A DNA stretch of 64,000 nucleotides from Apoda limacodes (GCA_946406115.1 OX291540.1:9544563-9608562), one strand, 5' to 3'; numbered from the stretch's first letter, positions 34,790 to 44,365 are shown. The notes: generated by a model from the letters alone, not told the origin. Made by a program: numbers and translations.

Positions 34790-35125
34790 TTTTTATAAAT
34801 TAAAAAACGCGTAAAAATTATAATAAATGACAGCACAAAGAGCAATTTATAATTCCATGGTGGATGGCTTCCGCAGTTCGACTTATACCCACGAGTGTAC
34901 ATGGTGCGCTATTGCCGAGAGCTTCTCTGTCGAGACTCTCGGCGACAGGCTCACGTCGAGTGTGTACAGCCTTCGAGATCCTTTGACTCGGGCGCAAAAA
35001 CCGACACTTGACCGAGCGTTGACGAGAGGAAACGAGGGAAAGCGAGGCAGAAGAGCACCATGTACACAGTCGCACTCTTCAATCTGCCTATCTCGGGGTG
35101 TCTCGACGATTGTGTACAGCCGGCA
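34790..35125 (-). repeat. Inverted relative of the repeat at 34040-34490
   Basis: On the minus strand the blocks 'actcgtgggtataagtcgaa' and 'gctctttgtgctgtcattta' match the + strand at 34040-34140. The block starting 'atgccggctgtacacaatcg' matches 34342 onward. Several short palindromes such as 'cgagactctcg' occur. Nothing coding is intact. Confidence 0.65.
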
Positions 35126-35169
35126 TTTTAGATACTTACTAGAGATAAATAGAGGGAGTTTTATTTGAT

Positions 35170-36454
35170 AGTCAAACTTCCCGTACGATTAGGGACGTAA
35201 GTCGTGGCTGGCTACTGGGAATAATTATAGTCAATCAAATATTTATCGGTAACATTTTTACAGATCAAAAGTTGTAATATTTTAAAATTTAAATATTGAT
35301 TTATTACGTTTAAATTACACAAAAACTGCTACACCAATTTTGATTAGACTTTCACTTTTATGTAGCTTAGCTTTGCGGTTGATATCTTCAGTATGTAAAA
35401 TCGCAATGCATTTAAATTCTTCGATTAAATTTTGTTCAAAGATTTTTTATTACGATAATTAAAACATGATTTTGATTTTAAAACTTAACTTTTTCAATAA
35501 ACAGGTTTATCACTAAGTTTTGAAGTAACAACTTCTTTAGTGCTCGAGTATATATTTTTTTGTGCCGTTAAATTCCGGTTGTAGTAATAAATCCTTTTTG
35601 GTTGGAGTGTCATTAGCTTGGAATTTTCACCGTTACGCTAATTAGCGGTGCGCCAAAACAAACTGGATGCGCAAGAGTTCATGGCAACAAGAAAATCCGC
35701 ATTGGGGTCGGCGCCCCTTTCAGGCTGACCCATTACTGGGTTTTGTGACCGATGTGCCTCACTGATGTGCTTCGTTTTGGCGGTAATTAAAGATCACAAT
35801 CGAAAATCTAATCAAAGATCTCGTTTAATGCCCCCTTTATGCTATCGTGAATATATTTTATATGTTCCCGCCTTGTTTTTTCTTTTAATCTACATGTAAA
35901 ATTGCAGAATTCACCTGCGTCATTAAAATTTCATCTAAAATTTTGTGTTGCCCGAGTATGAACCCCGTCAATAAACAACGACTATAATAGTTTTTATTTA
36001 TAATCCTTTTAAGTTAAATATCCATTTAAGTTATCACACAAAAGTTATTTAGTTGAATGATGTTAGTATAAATATGTACCCATAGTTAACTTAATAACTC
36101 GATAGTAATAGGTTGCTTTATAATTTAGCAGCTTTTGGCTGTAACTAAGGCTACTTCATGCTGCAGATGGGGGGGTTACACATTTAATTACTATGATTTC
36201 TGGAATTAATTGTTAGTTTATTCGATAGCTAAATCTTTACTTAAAATATGAAACCGTGCTACAGCTAAAATTCCTAGATATAAACTTCCATATTCAAACA
36301 GTTGGAGTATTGATGGATGAAGCTATTAACGGTTTGGTCACGTATCAATTAAAATTTGCTTTGAACACTTCAATTTCCATAAAATCGGATTGTCGGATTG
36401 TTGTGTACGTGATAATTTGAAACTGCAAATAGTTTGGATTGATACGGTATCAGG
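35170..36454. other. Non-coding stretch, no gene recognised
   Basis: AT-rich apart from a GC-richer block at about 35640-35770 containing 'gcattggggtcggcgcccc', which may be an old repeat. No coding sequence is recognised. Confidence 0.5.
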
Positions 36455-36600
36455 GCAGACCGCGCGCTACGCCCGCCGAGCAGCATCGCAGCTCCGGAAA
36501 ATCAACATGCGGACCATTTTCCGCGATAACTATGTCCATATAATTATCGACTAGTCGTGCTCGAGACGGCACTGCGTTGAAATTTGTTTGCAGTTGGGGT
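36455..36600. other. CpG-rich patch, possible promoter or 5' exon
   Basis: 'cagaccgcgcgctacgcccg' followed by 'ccgagcagcatcgcagctcc' stands out sharply from the AT-rich flanks. 'tatcaggg' upstream resembles an insect initiator (TCAGT-like), but no TATA box or clear downstream promoter element is present. The only ATG frame (from 36506) is short. A decayed repeat is equally possible. Confidence 0.2.
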
Positions 36601-36886
36601 GGAATGTTTATAGAATGTTAGAGCAAATTTTTTAAACCATTAAGGAGAATAGCTTTACATAACTTTTAATAAAATATTTGCTGCGTTGTAACTAGTTGGG
36701 TATTATTATAGTTTAAAAGATTTGGGGGCGCGTTTTTCCAAGGCATAAGGTTTAACAAGAAAGAAATACGCTTTTGACGAAAGTCAGCTAAAAAACTCTT
36801 ACAAAAACCTTTTTTTTATTACTTTTTAGGGTTGATAATGTCTGAGAAAATACATTTTTATAATATATCCTATATTTCTATCCGAC
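36601..36886. other. Non-coding, nothing recognised
   Basis: AT-rich sequence between the CpG-rich patch and the next repeat copy. No feature is seen. Confidence 0.5.
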
Positions 36887-37250
36887 TTTAAAAAAGGAGG
36901 AGGTTCTATGTTCGACGGGTATATTTTTTTTATTTATGTCCACCGATTTCTCCGTCAATTGTAAACTGATTTCAAAAAATATTTTTCTATTTGAAAGAGT
37001 ATGTGAGTGGTCCTATTATAATTAAAAACTTAAACTTTAGGAGCAATAAAATAATTACAAAATGTTTATTTTAAACTGGTGAAACGCGCCTTTTATGTTG
37101 ATGCTTGTATAAAATTTTGTTACAAGTATGGATGTTTTTAGTAGGAAAGCAAAAAATAAAAACATTTGAACTTGTGAAGTGTTTTATAAACTGGTAGCTA
37201 TAAGTAATTATTGTTACCTTCTTAGTGCATCTTTTTGAAGCTGGTTGTTT
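36887..37250 (+). repeat. Dispersed repeat, 'ccgacttcaaaaaaggagg' family, long copy
   Basis: The copy starts 'ccgactttaaaaaaggagga', holds 'aactggtgaaacgcgcctttt' type sequence near 37075, and ends 'gtgcatctttttgaagctgg' before a T-rich tail. The end block is the inverse of the start block, so the element has loosely complementary ends. It is the same family as the copies at 52713, 61290 and 63232. Confidence 0.75.
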
Positions 37251-38613
37251 TTTTTTTTTTAAATTTTTTTTATTTAAAATTATTAAATTTAGGGAATAAA
37301 TTTAAAATAAATATTACTGTACGTTAGTTTAACTTCAGTTTTGTCACCAATATTACTAAAATGTTCTGTTTCTTCACCACCGCATTGCAACTATAATATT
37401 TCGTAATATTTAGCGGCGCGGCATATACGAATAAATTATTTACCTCTTTGTTAATAACCTTTAATCTCTTTATTGTGTGAAATCAACTTTTTAACGGTAA
37501 TAAAATCTAAAATTGAAGGTGACTGGTTCATTTTCTTTTAAATTTAGTTGCACACCATCACACTTACTTTGCTTGTATAAATTGGCAACAAATTTTCTAG
37601 AGTCGAGGAACGGAAACCGACTAATTTATTTTTACAAAAAGTCTGCAACGGATGGTAATCGATTTCGATTTAAGCAAAATAAACTGTAGTTTCGTTCGAG
37701 TTTCGTTGACCACACAATTTGTAAGTAAGAAAAGAGATTTAAGCTGTAGAGAAAAGGTTGGAAAGAAGTAAAGAATATTCATTTCAGTCGATGCATATTC
37801 GATACAAACTTCAAGTAATTGTAATACATTCTTTGTATACTATGTTACTTATACTTTACTTACGCTTGAATGAAATTCAAATATAAAATTTTACGCTTGC
37901 TAATTTTCACACATTCAATTTTATATCGTAGATATTTGAAAAGCTACATTACATTCATAGTAGAGTTCAGAGCCATAAGTTAAGAAAAACACTTTTAACT
38001 TTACCTTGTCATTTATTAGAGGGCTTACAGTACCTCGATTCCATCGTATAAAATAGTTTTTATATCATTACTAAATAAAGAAATCAAAAATAAACCTTGT
38101 TATATTCGAAAATATGCCTTATAAACAGCTATTCCCAAGTTCATTGTACCAAATCATGTTTTTTTTATCCATCATCGCCGGCTAGCACGAACTAACTACC
38201 TTGATCCACCGGGAAAAGGTCAAGATACGGCCTATGTGTTGCTACAACACGGTATCACGCGATTGTAATAAAATATTTAGGTTTTGCGACCCGATTGTGT
38301 CGAAAGTCGCACCGCGGCGGCGCCCCGACTCGAAAGGGAAATTTATATTGGCGACGGTTTATAGCGTCTCGGTGCGTACATAAAAAGCTACGTATCTGAA
38401 GTAAATATCGAAAGTGTCAGGTCGTACATTTAAAGGGTAAAGTTACACTATCTTAGTTTTATTTTCATTATCTTTTAAGTTGTTGTTTTGTCGTGTTTTT
38501 TTTTTTTAAATAATGCTCTACAGAATCTAGTTTTACCTTGAATACAAAGAGCTGTGCATGTGATTTAGACTATTTGATTTGTTTTGACGAAGACCATTGA
38601 ATATTTTTTAAAC
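37251..38613. other. Non-coding stretch with a GC-richer patch near 38280-38370
   Basis: The patch, containing 'gtcgcaccgcggcggcgccc', is CpG-rich and is followed by a 'tttatag' sequence. It could be a promoter-like segment or a repeat. The open frame over it (38201-38383) has no recognisable domain. The rest is AT-rich. Confidence 0.45.
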
Positions 38614-38746
38614 TGTGATATTTGTAAGATAAATAAATGAAACGCAAGTGTGTTAGACCGAGTCTATATTCCGGACTGCCGAACGATGACGTTCCACAAG
38701 AGCCGAAGGCTAACAATTTACAAATGGAGGTAGCTAACTACCTACA
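38614..38746 (-). repeat. Gypsy element 3' LTR
   Basis: On the minus strand it begins TGTAG and ends ATATCACA. It shares 'gaacgatgacgttccacaag', 'tctatattccggactgccga' and 'taagataaataaatgaaacg' with the other LTR. It carries about 22 extra bases around 38705-38727 that the 5' LTR lacks, so the two LTRs have diverged by an indel as well as substitutions. Confidence 0.85.
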
Positions 38747-38840
38747 TTAAATTCCTCTACACTAAAATAACAATGATATCTAACTATTACTAACACTTCT
38801 AAAATAACTTATACCTCACACTTATATCTAGGATTATTAT

Positions 38841-39412
38841 TCAATCGAAATTGCCTAAGAAGGCGATTCTGAGGTGACTACTGACAGGTGTTGCGACCGG
38901 AGACTCTAGAAAAGCTGGAGCTTCCTCACTAATCCTACTGGGTAGCTCGATCGGGTCCACGTCTGTGCTGTCCGGCGGCGTCCCCGACCCCGCCGACCGC
39001 TCCGTCACCGGAGTGCTCGACTCACTGTTTATACCTAGACCAGTAGATGCCAAGGACAGCCTACTCCCACTTGTCCGTTTACGTAACTGATCAATGTGCC
39101 TATGTACGGTTTCTCCAGTTGTGCCTACAACTTTGAAGTTCCTATTACCTACACAGTCTAACACGCGACCTGGAACCCATTTTAGGTATTGTCTGTACCA
39201 CACTTCTTCATCTTTATTTACTTCCCTGCTCACCCCCGCTGCTGATTTTTTCTGCCTTGCTTGCACCCTTCGTACACGACCTTCAACGTCAGGTTTCATC
39301 ATATCCAATCGAGTACGAGTGCGTTTTCCCAACAGCAGCATGGCCGGGGTCTCCCCAGTGGTTGAATGTTCGACATTTCTATAATACAACAAGAAGGACC
39401 ATAAAGCCCTAT
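38841..39412 (-). pseudogene. Gypsy integrase, C-terminal region
   Basis: After a frameshift the frame reads 'YYRNVEHSTTGETPAMLLLG', the conserved end of the Gypsy integrase core, then 'RTRLDMMKPD' and a basic, non-conserved tail with 'VWYRQYLKWVPGRVLDCVG' (the GPY/F-like chromatin or DNA-binding module). It ends with a Ser/Pro-rich stretch at a stop at 38841. The catalytic core lies just upstream in a different frame (39413-39961). Confidence 0.8.
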
Positions 39413-39990
39413 CTATTTTATTTTTCTTAAAATGGCCTTTATTATAACTCGTTTCAGAGTTCTTACGGCATTTTCAGCTAGACCATTGGAAGCCGGGTAG
39501 TAGAGCGCGGTAAATATATGTTCAATTCCATGCAGCTTTGTAAAATAGCGAAATTCCTCAGATGCGAACTTGGTCGTCGTTGATGCGTCGTTATCGGTAA
39601 CTATTTGCCTAGGTATTCCGAACCTACTGAATAGTTCGCATAATCGATCAATAAGTTCTTTTGCCGTGTTATTTCCTATCCGAAATACTTCTATCCACTT
39701 GGACATGGCATCGACGACTACTAAATACGTGAATCCCGCAATGGGTACCATGAAGTGGAGATGCAGGCGAGTCCACGCGCAGTGCGGCCACGGCCACATG
39801 CTCGGCGCGTGTCGCGGCGGCGCGTACGCGTGCGTCGCGCACGTCGCACACTCGCGGCACATCCGCTCCACGGCCTCATCTATTCCTGACCACCATACGT
39901 AACTTCGAGCTAAGGCTTTCGATTTTACTATTCCCATATGCGGTTCATGGAGTAAAACCATAATTTTCGCTATGCATTTATTCGGAACTA
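39413..39990 (-). pseudogene. Gypsy integrase, zinc-binding and catalytic core
   Basis: The segment reads 'VLLHEPHMGI' and then 'CRECATC', the HHCC zinc-binding domain. The core follows: 'YLVVVDAMSKWIEVF', 'GIPRQIVTDNDAS' (second catalytic Asp) and 'YYPASNGLAENAVRTLK' (catalytic Glu). The first catalytic Asp, normally in a 'LHIDF' strand, is His here ('LHLHF'), so the DDE triad is broken. Integrase inserts the cDNA into the host genome; this copy could not. The frame breaks at 39413 in an A-rich run and continues in another frame. Confidence 0.85.
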
Positions 39991-40017
39991 CTAATCTATG
40001 ACCCTACATTAAACAGC

Positions 40018-40617
40018 CTAACTCCTCATAAATTCGCTTTTTCTATTAAAAAAAGGTTGGAATGCTGTTATGTCGCATTCATTAGGCCATCCGTCCCGCA
40101 CATAATTCAATAATTTTGATAACACCGCATCGCAGGACGTTTCACAGACGTACAACGACTGTTGTACACAGTGCAAGTAAGTTTGTTGCGGTGCCGATAC
40201 TCTAAGTTCAGTTCCCGGCTGAGGTAGACGCGACAAGCTGTTCACTCCATTTTGGTCGGTGCGCACGTACTCAATGTCGAACGTATAAGCTGATAAGATG
40301 ACCGCCCACCGCTGCATTCTACTGGCTATCATAGTCGGTATACCAGTGTTTGGTGGCTAGCGGCTTATGATCGCTGCGTAGTGTGAACCGTCGGCCGTAC
40401 AGGTATTGATGAAACTTACTCATGCTAAAATAATAGCCAAAGCCTCTCGATGTATTTGTGAGTAATTTTTCTCGGCATCGTGCGCGTGTGCATGACGCAT
40501 ACGCGATAGGCCGCTCGGCTGCGAGAGCACCTCGCCGACCCCGCGCGCGCTTGCGTCGCACGTTACCGTCAGCGGTGCGCTCGGCGAGTAGTGCGCTAAC
40601 ACCTCGGCGCTCGCTTA
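40018..40617 (-). pseudogene. Gypsy RNase H and connection to integrase, in three frames
   Basis: Three consecutive pieces are seen. The first reads 'APLTVTCDASARGVGEVLSQ' (RNase H motif with its first catalytic Asp) and 'YSQIHREALAII' (catalytic Glu region). After a frameshift near 40430 the second reads 'KFHQYLYGRRFTLRSDHKPL' with the next catalytic Asp. After another near 40325 the third reads 'MQRWAVILSAYTFDIEYV' and 'GVNSLSRLPQ'. A stop separates the first piece from the reverse transcriptase (40615-40617). RNase H removes RNA from the RNA:DNA hybrid during reverse transcription. Confidence 0.85.
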
Positions 40618-41362
40618 TAATTTTTTTATGTTAGTGAACGCTTTCTCACATTCGGTTGACCAAGACCACTGCCTACTCTTTTTAAGTAAACCGTATAGCG
40701 GCCCTAATGTACTACTCATGTTTCTAACAAATTTCCCGTAGAAATTAATTAACCCCAAAAAAGAACGTAATTCTGTCACGTTGGATGGTCTTGCCATATT
40801 CATGATTGCTTCTATTTTTGAGGGGTCCGTTTTAATGCCGTCTTTACTGATAACATAACCTAAATATTGAACCTCCTTGACTAAAAATACGCACTTGCTA
40901 GTTTTTAGTTTTAATCCGTAACGCTGCAATCTACTAAATACAGCTTCTAAAGCTTGTAGATGCTCACATTTGCTTTTCCCGCCAATTATAACGTCATCAA
41001 GAAATATCTCCACGTTAGGTATTCCTTTTAATAAATTACACATTATCGTCTGAAAAATTTCCGGACTGGAAGCTAAACCGTAAACCAATCTATTGTATTG
41101 GTACAGACCCCTATGTGTGTTCACTATGGTATACCTTTTAGTTTCATCTAGTTCAATCTGGCTGTAGGCCTGGGATAAATCAATTTTTGAAAAGTACATA
41201 GCCCCGCTGAGATTAACCATAAGGTCGTCTAGACGAGGTAAAGGAAATCTATCTATTAATAAAACTGGGTTTACAGTAGCTTTATAGTCGCCACAAATTC
41301 TCAAAGAACCGTCGGCTATATTTACCGGTACCAGCGTTGATGCCCAATCCGAGCAGTATATG
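40618..41362 (-). pseudogene. Gypsy reverse transcriptase
   Basis: The frame starts inside motif 1 with 'DWASTLVPVNIADGSLRICG' and reads 'YFSKIDLSQAYSQIELDE' (motif A with catalytic Asp), 'YNRLVYGLASSPEIFQ' (motif B) and 'VEIFLDDVIIGG' (motif C, the Asp pair in the FLDD form usual for Gypsy). The thumb/connection follows, 'VQYLGYVISKDGIKTDPSKI' and 'LRSFLGLINFYGKFVRN'. The catalytic residues are intact. It ends at a TAA (40615-40617) before RNase H. Upstream of 41362 the expected linker to the protease is absent and non-LTR sequence takes its place. Confidence 0.9.
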
Positions 41363-41985
41363 GGTGCAAAGAGGTGTCATCATCAAATAAGACAATGTCA
41401 TGGTTTTTTACATTATATGGGAGATCATTAATGTAAATAAGAAATAGAAAAGGACCTAAAATTGAGCCCTGAGGGACTCCCATAGTGACTGCTGATCCCG
41501 GAGATCTTTCACCGTTGACATCTATTTTCTGTACTCTTCTACTCATATAGGATGTCAAAAGGTCGAGAGCTTTGCCTCTAATACCATAGTGATGCAGCTT
41601 CCTGATGAGATTTTCATGTTGAACACAGTCAAATGCCTTAGATAAATCACAAAACACTCCAAGGGCGTCATGCGAATCCTCCCAAGCGTTATATATATTT
41701 TTTAATAGTGCCACTCCTGCATCGGTTGTGGAACGGCCTTTCATAAAGCCAAACTGTTTACTACTAAGTAGCTCATTAATACAGAAATGGCTTAACATTT
41801 GACAAAGTATGATTTTTTCAAAAACTTTACTGAGTATAGGTAGTATTGAAATAGGCCGAAAATTATTAGGATCTGTTGAACTACCTGATTTAAAAAGAGG
41901 TATAACTTTGCTAAGTTTCATCTCATCAGGAATCGTCGATCTCTGGAATCTGTCGAGTAATACATTAATTTCTTTAGATAATTAC
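41363..41985 (-). pseudogene. Non-LTR (Jockey/CR1-superfamily) reverse transcriptase fragment embedded in Gypsy pol
   Basis: The same strand as the host element reads 'KVIPLFKSGSSTDPNNFRPI', 'KQFGFMKGRSTTDAGVALL', 'ALGVFCDLSKAFDCVQHENL' (motif A), 'GVPQGSILGPFLFLIYINDL' (motif B) and 'IVLFDDDTSL' (motif C, where the usual F/Y-A-D-D has Ala replaced by Asp). Similarity begins and ends abruptly, without a 3' UTR, poly-A tail or target-site duplication. The sequence is much closer to LINE reverse transcriptases than to Gypsy. It is a fragment of about 620 bp, and its own frame crosses into Gypsy sequence out of phase after 'TSL'. Confidence 0.85.
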
Positions 41986-42388
41986 ATTTTATCACTATGT
42001 AAATTATTACAATTACTAATTACAGGAATTTTATTTTTTAATTCTTCTAACCATTGCCTACCTAATAACGACGTCGTACCTTCTTTAATAACAAAAAGTT
42101 CAAACCGCTTACTTTGACCTCCAAATTTTATAATGGGTTTTATTGTACCTAATGGCTTAATTTTGGAGCCGTCATAAAAGTTCAATACTAAAATTTTTCT
42201 TTCTTGAAATATTGTTTATATGTTTTGTTGCTTATGCAAGATATCGCGGAGCCAGTATCAACCTCCATATCTATAATTTGGTTATTAATAGATATATGTA
42301 AACTTACGGGTCTGTAGTCGTTTAAACACAGGTTATGAAAATCCTGCTCCGGCCCCCGCAGCTTCGGCAGAGCGTCATCCCTCACCTC
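41986..42388 (-). pseudogene. Gypsy aspartic protease
   Basis: Directly after the gag stop and in the same frame comes sequence reading 'INNQIIDMEVDTGSAISCIS', with the catalytic D-T-G-S of a retropepsin. A one-base frameshift near 42188 moves the rest into the next frame: 'IKPIIKFGGQSKRFELFVI' and 'SLLGRQWLEEL', the conserved GRxWL end of the domain. The protease would cut the Gag-Pol polyprotein. Its downstream linker toward the reverse transcriptase is lost at about 41985. Confidence 0.85.
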
Positions 42389-43273
42389 TTATTGATGCAC
42401 GGCCGGGCGCCCCGCGCCACGTTCCCGACAAACACGCCGCAGATGTCCGACGCGCCTGCACCGGCTACACACAAACTCCCGGTACCGACACTCTGCGTAT
42501 GGGTCCGCCGCACCACATCCTGTACAGCTATATGTTCCGCCTTCCCTGATAGGCTGTCCGCTTCCCCCGCTAGGCCGCCCGCGCCCGCCTGTGTTGAACC
42601 CGCGCGATCGGCGCATCGCCCTGTCCCGCACTTTGTTGCTATCCCGCATCCCGCTGTTGCCGTCCCGCACGTCCCGCGTTGGCTGACCGCCTCTGCCGCT
42701 GTGCCTTAGCGCGTGCACTGGCGCCGCCGCCATCTTGTCCGTGTCCGTATGCTCCTCCACCGCGGCCGCGTCCCGCTCCGCCGCTTCCAGGGAACTCGCC
42801 AACTTAACAGCGTTCCCGTAGGTTAACGCCTCGTCCTCCGCGAAAAGCCGCTGCCGAATAACATCACTGCGTAAGCCACAAACGAACTGATCCCGAAGGT
42901 TCTCGTTTATGTTTGCCTCAAACTTGCAGTAACGAGCCAACTTCTTCAGTTCGGCCACGTAACTGGCAATATTTTCTTCACTGGCTTGCCTTCTCTGCCT
43001 AAACCGATACCGTTCAGCCAGTATCGACGGTGATGGTTGTAAGTGATCTTGAATCAATTTCACCGCCACGTCATAAGCCAGCTCCGCCGGGTTTTTTGGA
43101 CTAGCTAAGTTAGTTAAAAGCTCATAGGCTTCGTCCCCCATCACAGCTATCAGCGTAGGCAACTTCATCTCCGCCTTCACCGCATTCACTGTAAAATACA
43201 TCTCCAGTCTGTCCACATATGAACTCCAAACTCCACTCACTACATTAGATTCGTTCACTTTGCCGACCGACAT
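42389..43273 (-). CDS. gag: Gypsy Gag (capsid and nucleocapsid), intact ORF of 294 codons
   Basis: It starts with ATG at 43273 ('MSVGKVNESN') and ends at TAA (42391-42389). Residues of about 15-170 form the capsid-like region ('YVDRLEMYFTVNAV', 'AELAYDVAVKLIQDHLQPSP', 'ENLRDQFVCGLRSDVIRQRL'). An Arg/Gly-rich stretch follows, then a CCHC zinc knuckle near the C-terminus ('CSRCRRVGHLRRVC', C-x2-C-x4-H-x4-C), preceded by a partial second cluster with Tyr where His is usual. Gag would build the particle and bind the RNA. The frame is unbroken although pol is heavily damaged. The 3' half is GC-rich. Confidence 0.9.
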   Translation of the reverse strand: MSVGKVNESNVVSGVWSSYVDRLEMYFTVNAVKAEMKLPTLIAVMGDEAYELLTNLASPKNPAELAYDVAVKLIQDHLQPSPSILAERYRFRQRRQASEENIASYVAELKKLARYCKFEANINENLRDQFVCGLRSDVIRQRLFAEDEALTYGNAVKLASSLEAAERDAAAVEEHTDTDKMAAAPVHALRHSGRGGQPTRDVRDGNSGMRDSNKVRDRAMRRSRGFNTGGRGRPSGGSGQPIREGGTYSCTGCGAADPYAECRYREFVCSRCRRVGHLRRVCRERGAGRPAVHQ

Positions 43274-43319
43274 TTTTACTTAAGGCAATAAAAATATTTA
43301 TTACGCGTGCGTAACTGTT

Positions 43320-43337
43320 GGTTAAACTCGTCGCCAA
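43320..43337 (-). other. Probable primer-binding site of the Gypsy element
   Basis: Immediately downstream of the 5' LTR on the minus strand lies 'ttggcgacgagtttaacc', where Gypsy elements carry the complement of a host tRNA 3' end. The 'tggcgac' start resembles known Gypsy primer sites, but the tRNA cannot be named without comparison to a host tRNA set. Confidence 0.5.
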
Positions 43338-43452
43338 TGTGATATTTGTAAGATAAATAAATGAAACGCAAGTGTGTAGTTAGACCGAGTCTATATTCCG
43401 GACTGCCGAACGATGATATTCCACAAGAGCACAAGAGAGGTAGCTGACTACA
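43338..43452 (-). repeat. Gypsy element 5' LTR
   Basis: On the minus strand it begins TGTAG and ends ATATCACA, 115 bp long. It matches the 3' LTR over almost its whole length except for an indel near 43420-43435 and a few substitutions. LTRs this short recall the mag lineage. It lies next to the primer-binding site and upstream of gag. Confidence 0.85.
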
Positions 43453-43484
43453 TAGGGAAATATATATTTTCTTCTAACTTCAAT

Positions 43485-44000
43485 ATAAAAAGAAGAAACT
43501 GACTGACTGACTGACAGAGAGATCCAATAAAATATAAACAGCCTAAAACGGTGGGTCTAGAAACTTAAAATTTTCTATGCGATTTTCTTATCTAATGTAG
43601 GTAGGGCTCCACTAAGAAAGGGTTTTTCAAAACTCATTCCCTAATTGGGTAAAAAAGGGGTTGGAAATTTGTATGAAAATCCGTTATTTTTTAAGTTAAT
43701 AATGCATGAAAATTATTACGTACTTGGCCTTTAGGTAAAAAATAATATTAATATGTTTCACTGATTTTGGAAAACATCCTCTAGGGGGAAAATAGGGGGC
43801 GAATATTTGAATGAGAATGAAAACTTTTAAAAGTCGCGGGAAAATTCTAGTGTTTATATATATTAATAAAAAATAATTGCCACATGAGAAAGGCCCCACC
43901 CGGCTGTTTTTTTTTTGATTGTCAGGACAATGTTTATTAGAAAGAAAAAAACCTGGTCAAGTGCGAGTCGGACACGTGCGGTAAGAGGTATTGATCCGAT
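43485..44000. repeat. Dispersed repeat fragments
   Basis: At 43489 'aaaaagaagaaactgactga' resembles, inverted, 'cagtcagtcagtttattctt' at about 60108. At 43600-43860 'aaaaggggttggaaatttgt' and 'tcctctagggggaaaatagg' match a repeat also seen at 13030, 47940 and 57225. At 43951-43998 'ctggtcaagtgcgagtcgga' is the minus-oriented end of the 'agggttccgtaccc' family. Confidence 0.6.
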
Positions 44001-44153
44001 TTTAATTAAATATTCGTAAGTTGTTGTACACACGCCGAGGAAGGTTGCTGAAATGGTACCACCCTCTGTCAATAGCTGGGCTCGATAGGCTCTGTAGTCG
44101 AGTTAATTATCTATATAAATAAAAATAAATTAGCATCAGTTTATGTTTTTGAT

Positions 44154-44365
44154 AGAATAAAACACGGTTAAGGGAAGAGAAAGGAAAGTGGATAAGGGAA
44201 AAGGGAGATGAAGTGAAAGCTAAACAACGTCCTCGGGATCATCCCGTCTAATATGATAAAGAATAAAACACGGTTAAGGGAAGAGAAAGGAAAGTGAATA
44301 AGGGGAAAGGGAGATGAAGTGAAAGCTAAACAACGTCCTCGGGATCATCCCGTCTAATATGATAA
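44154..44365 (+). repeat. Two-copy tandem repeat, period 106 bp
   Basis: The unit starting 'agaataaaacacggttaagg' at 44154 repeats at 44260 and ends 'cgtctaatatgata'. The copies differ at only a few positions around 'aagtggataaggg'/'aagtgaataaggg'. This is a recent local duplication of non-coding sequence. Confidence 0.95.

Larger units (their letters stand above)
38614..43452 (-). mobile_element. Ty3/Gypsy LTR retrotransposon, full-length but defective
   Basis: Two short direct repeats (LTRs, 115-133 bp) bound gag, protease, reverse transcriptase, RNase H and integrase in that order on the minus strand. Integrase after RNase H marks the Ty3/Gypsy superfamily. The short LTRs and gag with a CCHC knuckle suggest the mag-like branch (inference). 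There is no envelope-like ORF. Pol carries at least eight lesions: stops, frameshifts, and a non-LTR reverse transcriptase segment in place of the protease-RT linker. No convincing target-site duplication flanks it ('aaac' left, 'tagg' right), suggesting age or rearrangement. Confidence 0.9.

Noticed and set aside
39094..39902. Plus-strand ORFs opposite the Gypsy integrase
   Set aside because: Antisense shadows of the integrase reading frame in a GC-rich stretch.
42335..42709. 124-codon plus-strand ORF rich in Pro, Ala and His
   Set aside because: It lies antisense to gag, whose coding signal (zinc knuckle) is clear. The composition reflects gag codon bias.
38614..43452. Envelope gene (errantivirus-type Gypsy)
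   Set aside because: No ORF follows the integrase C-terminus before the 3' LTR; only about 95 bp remain.
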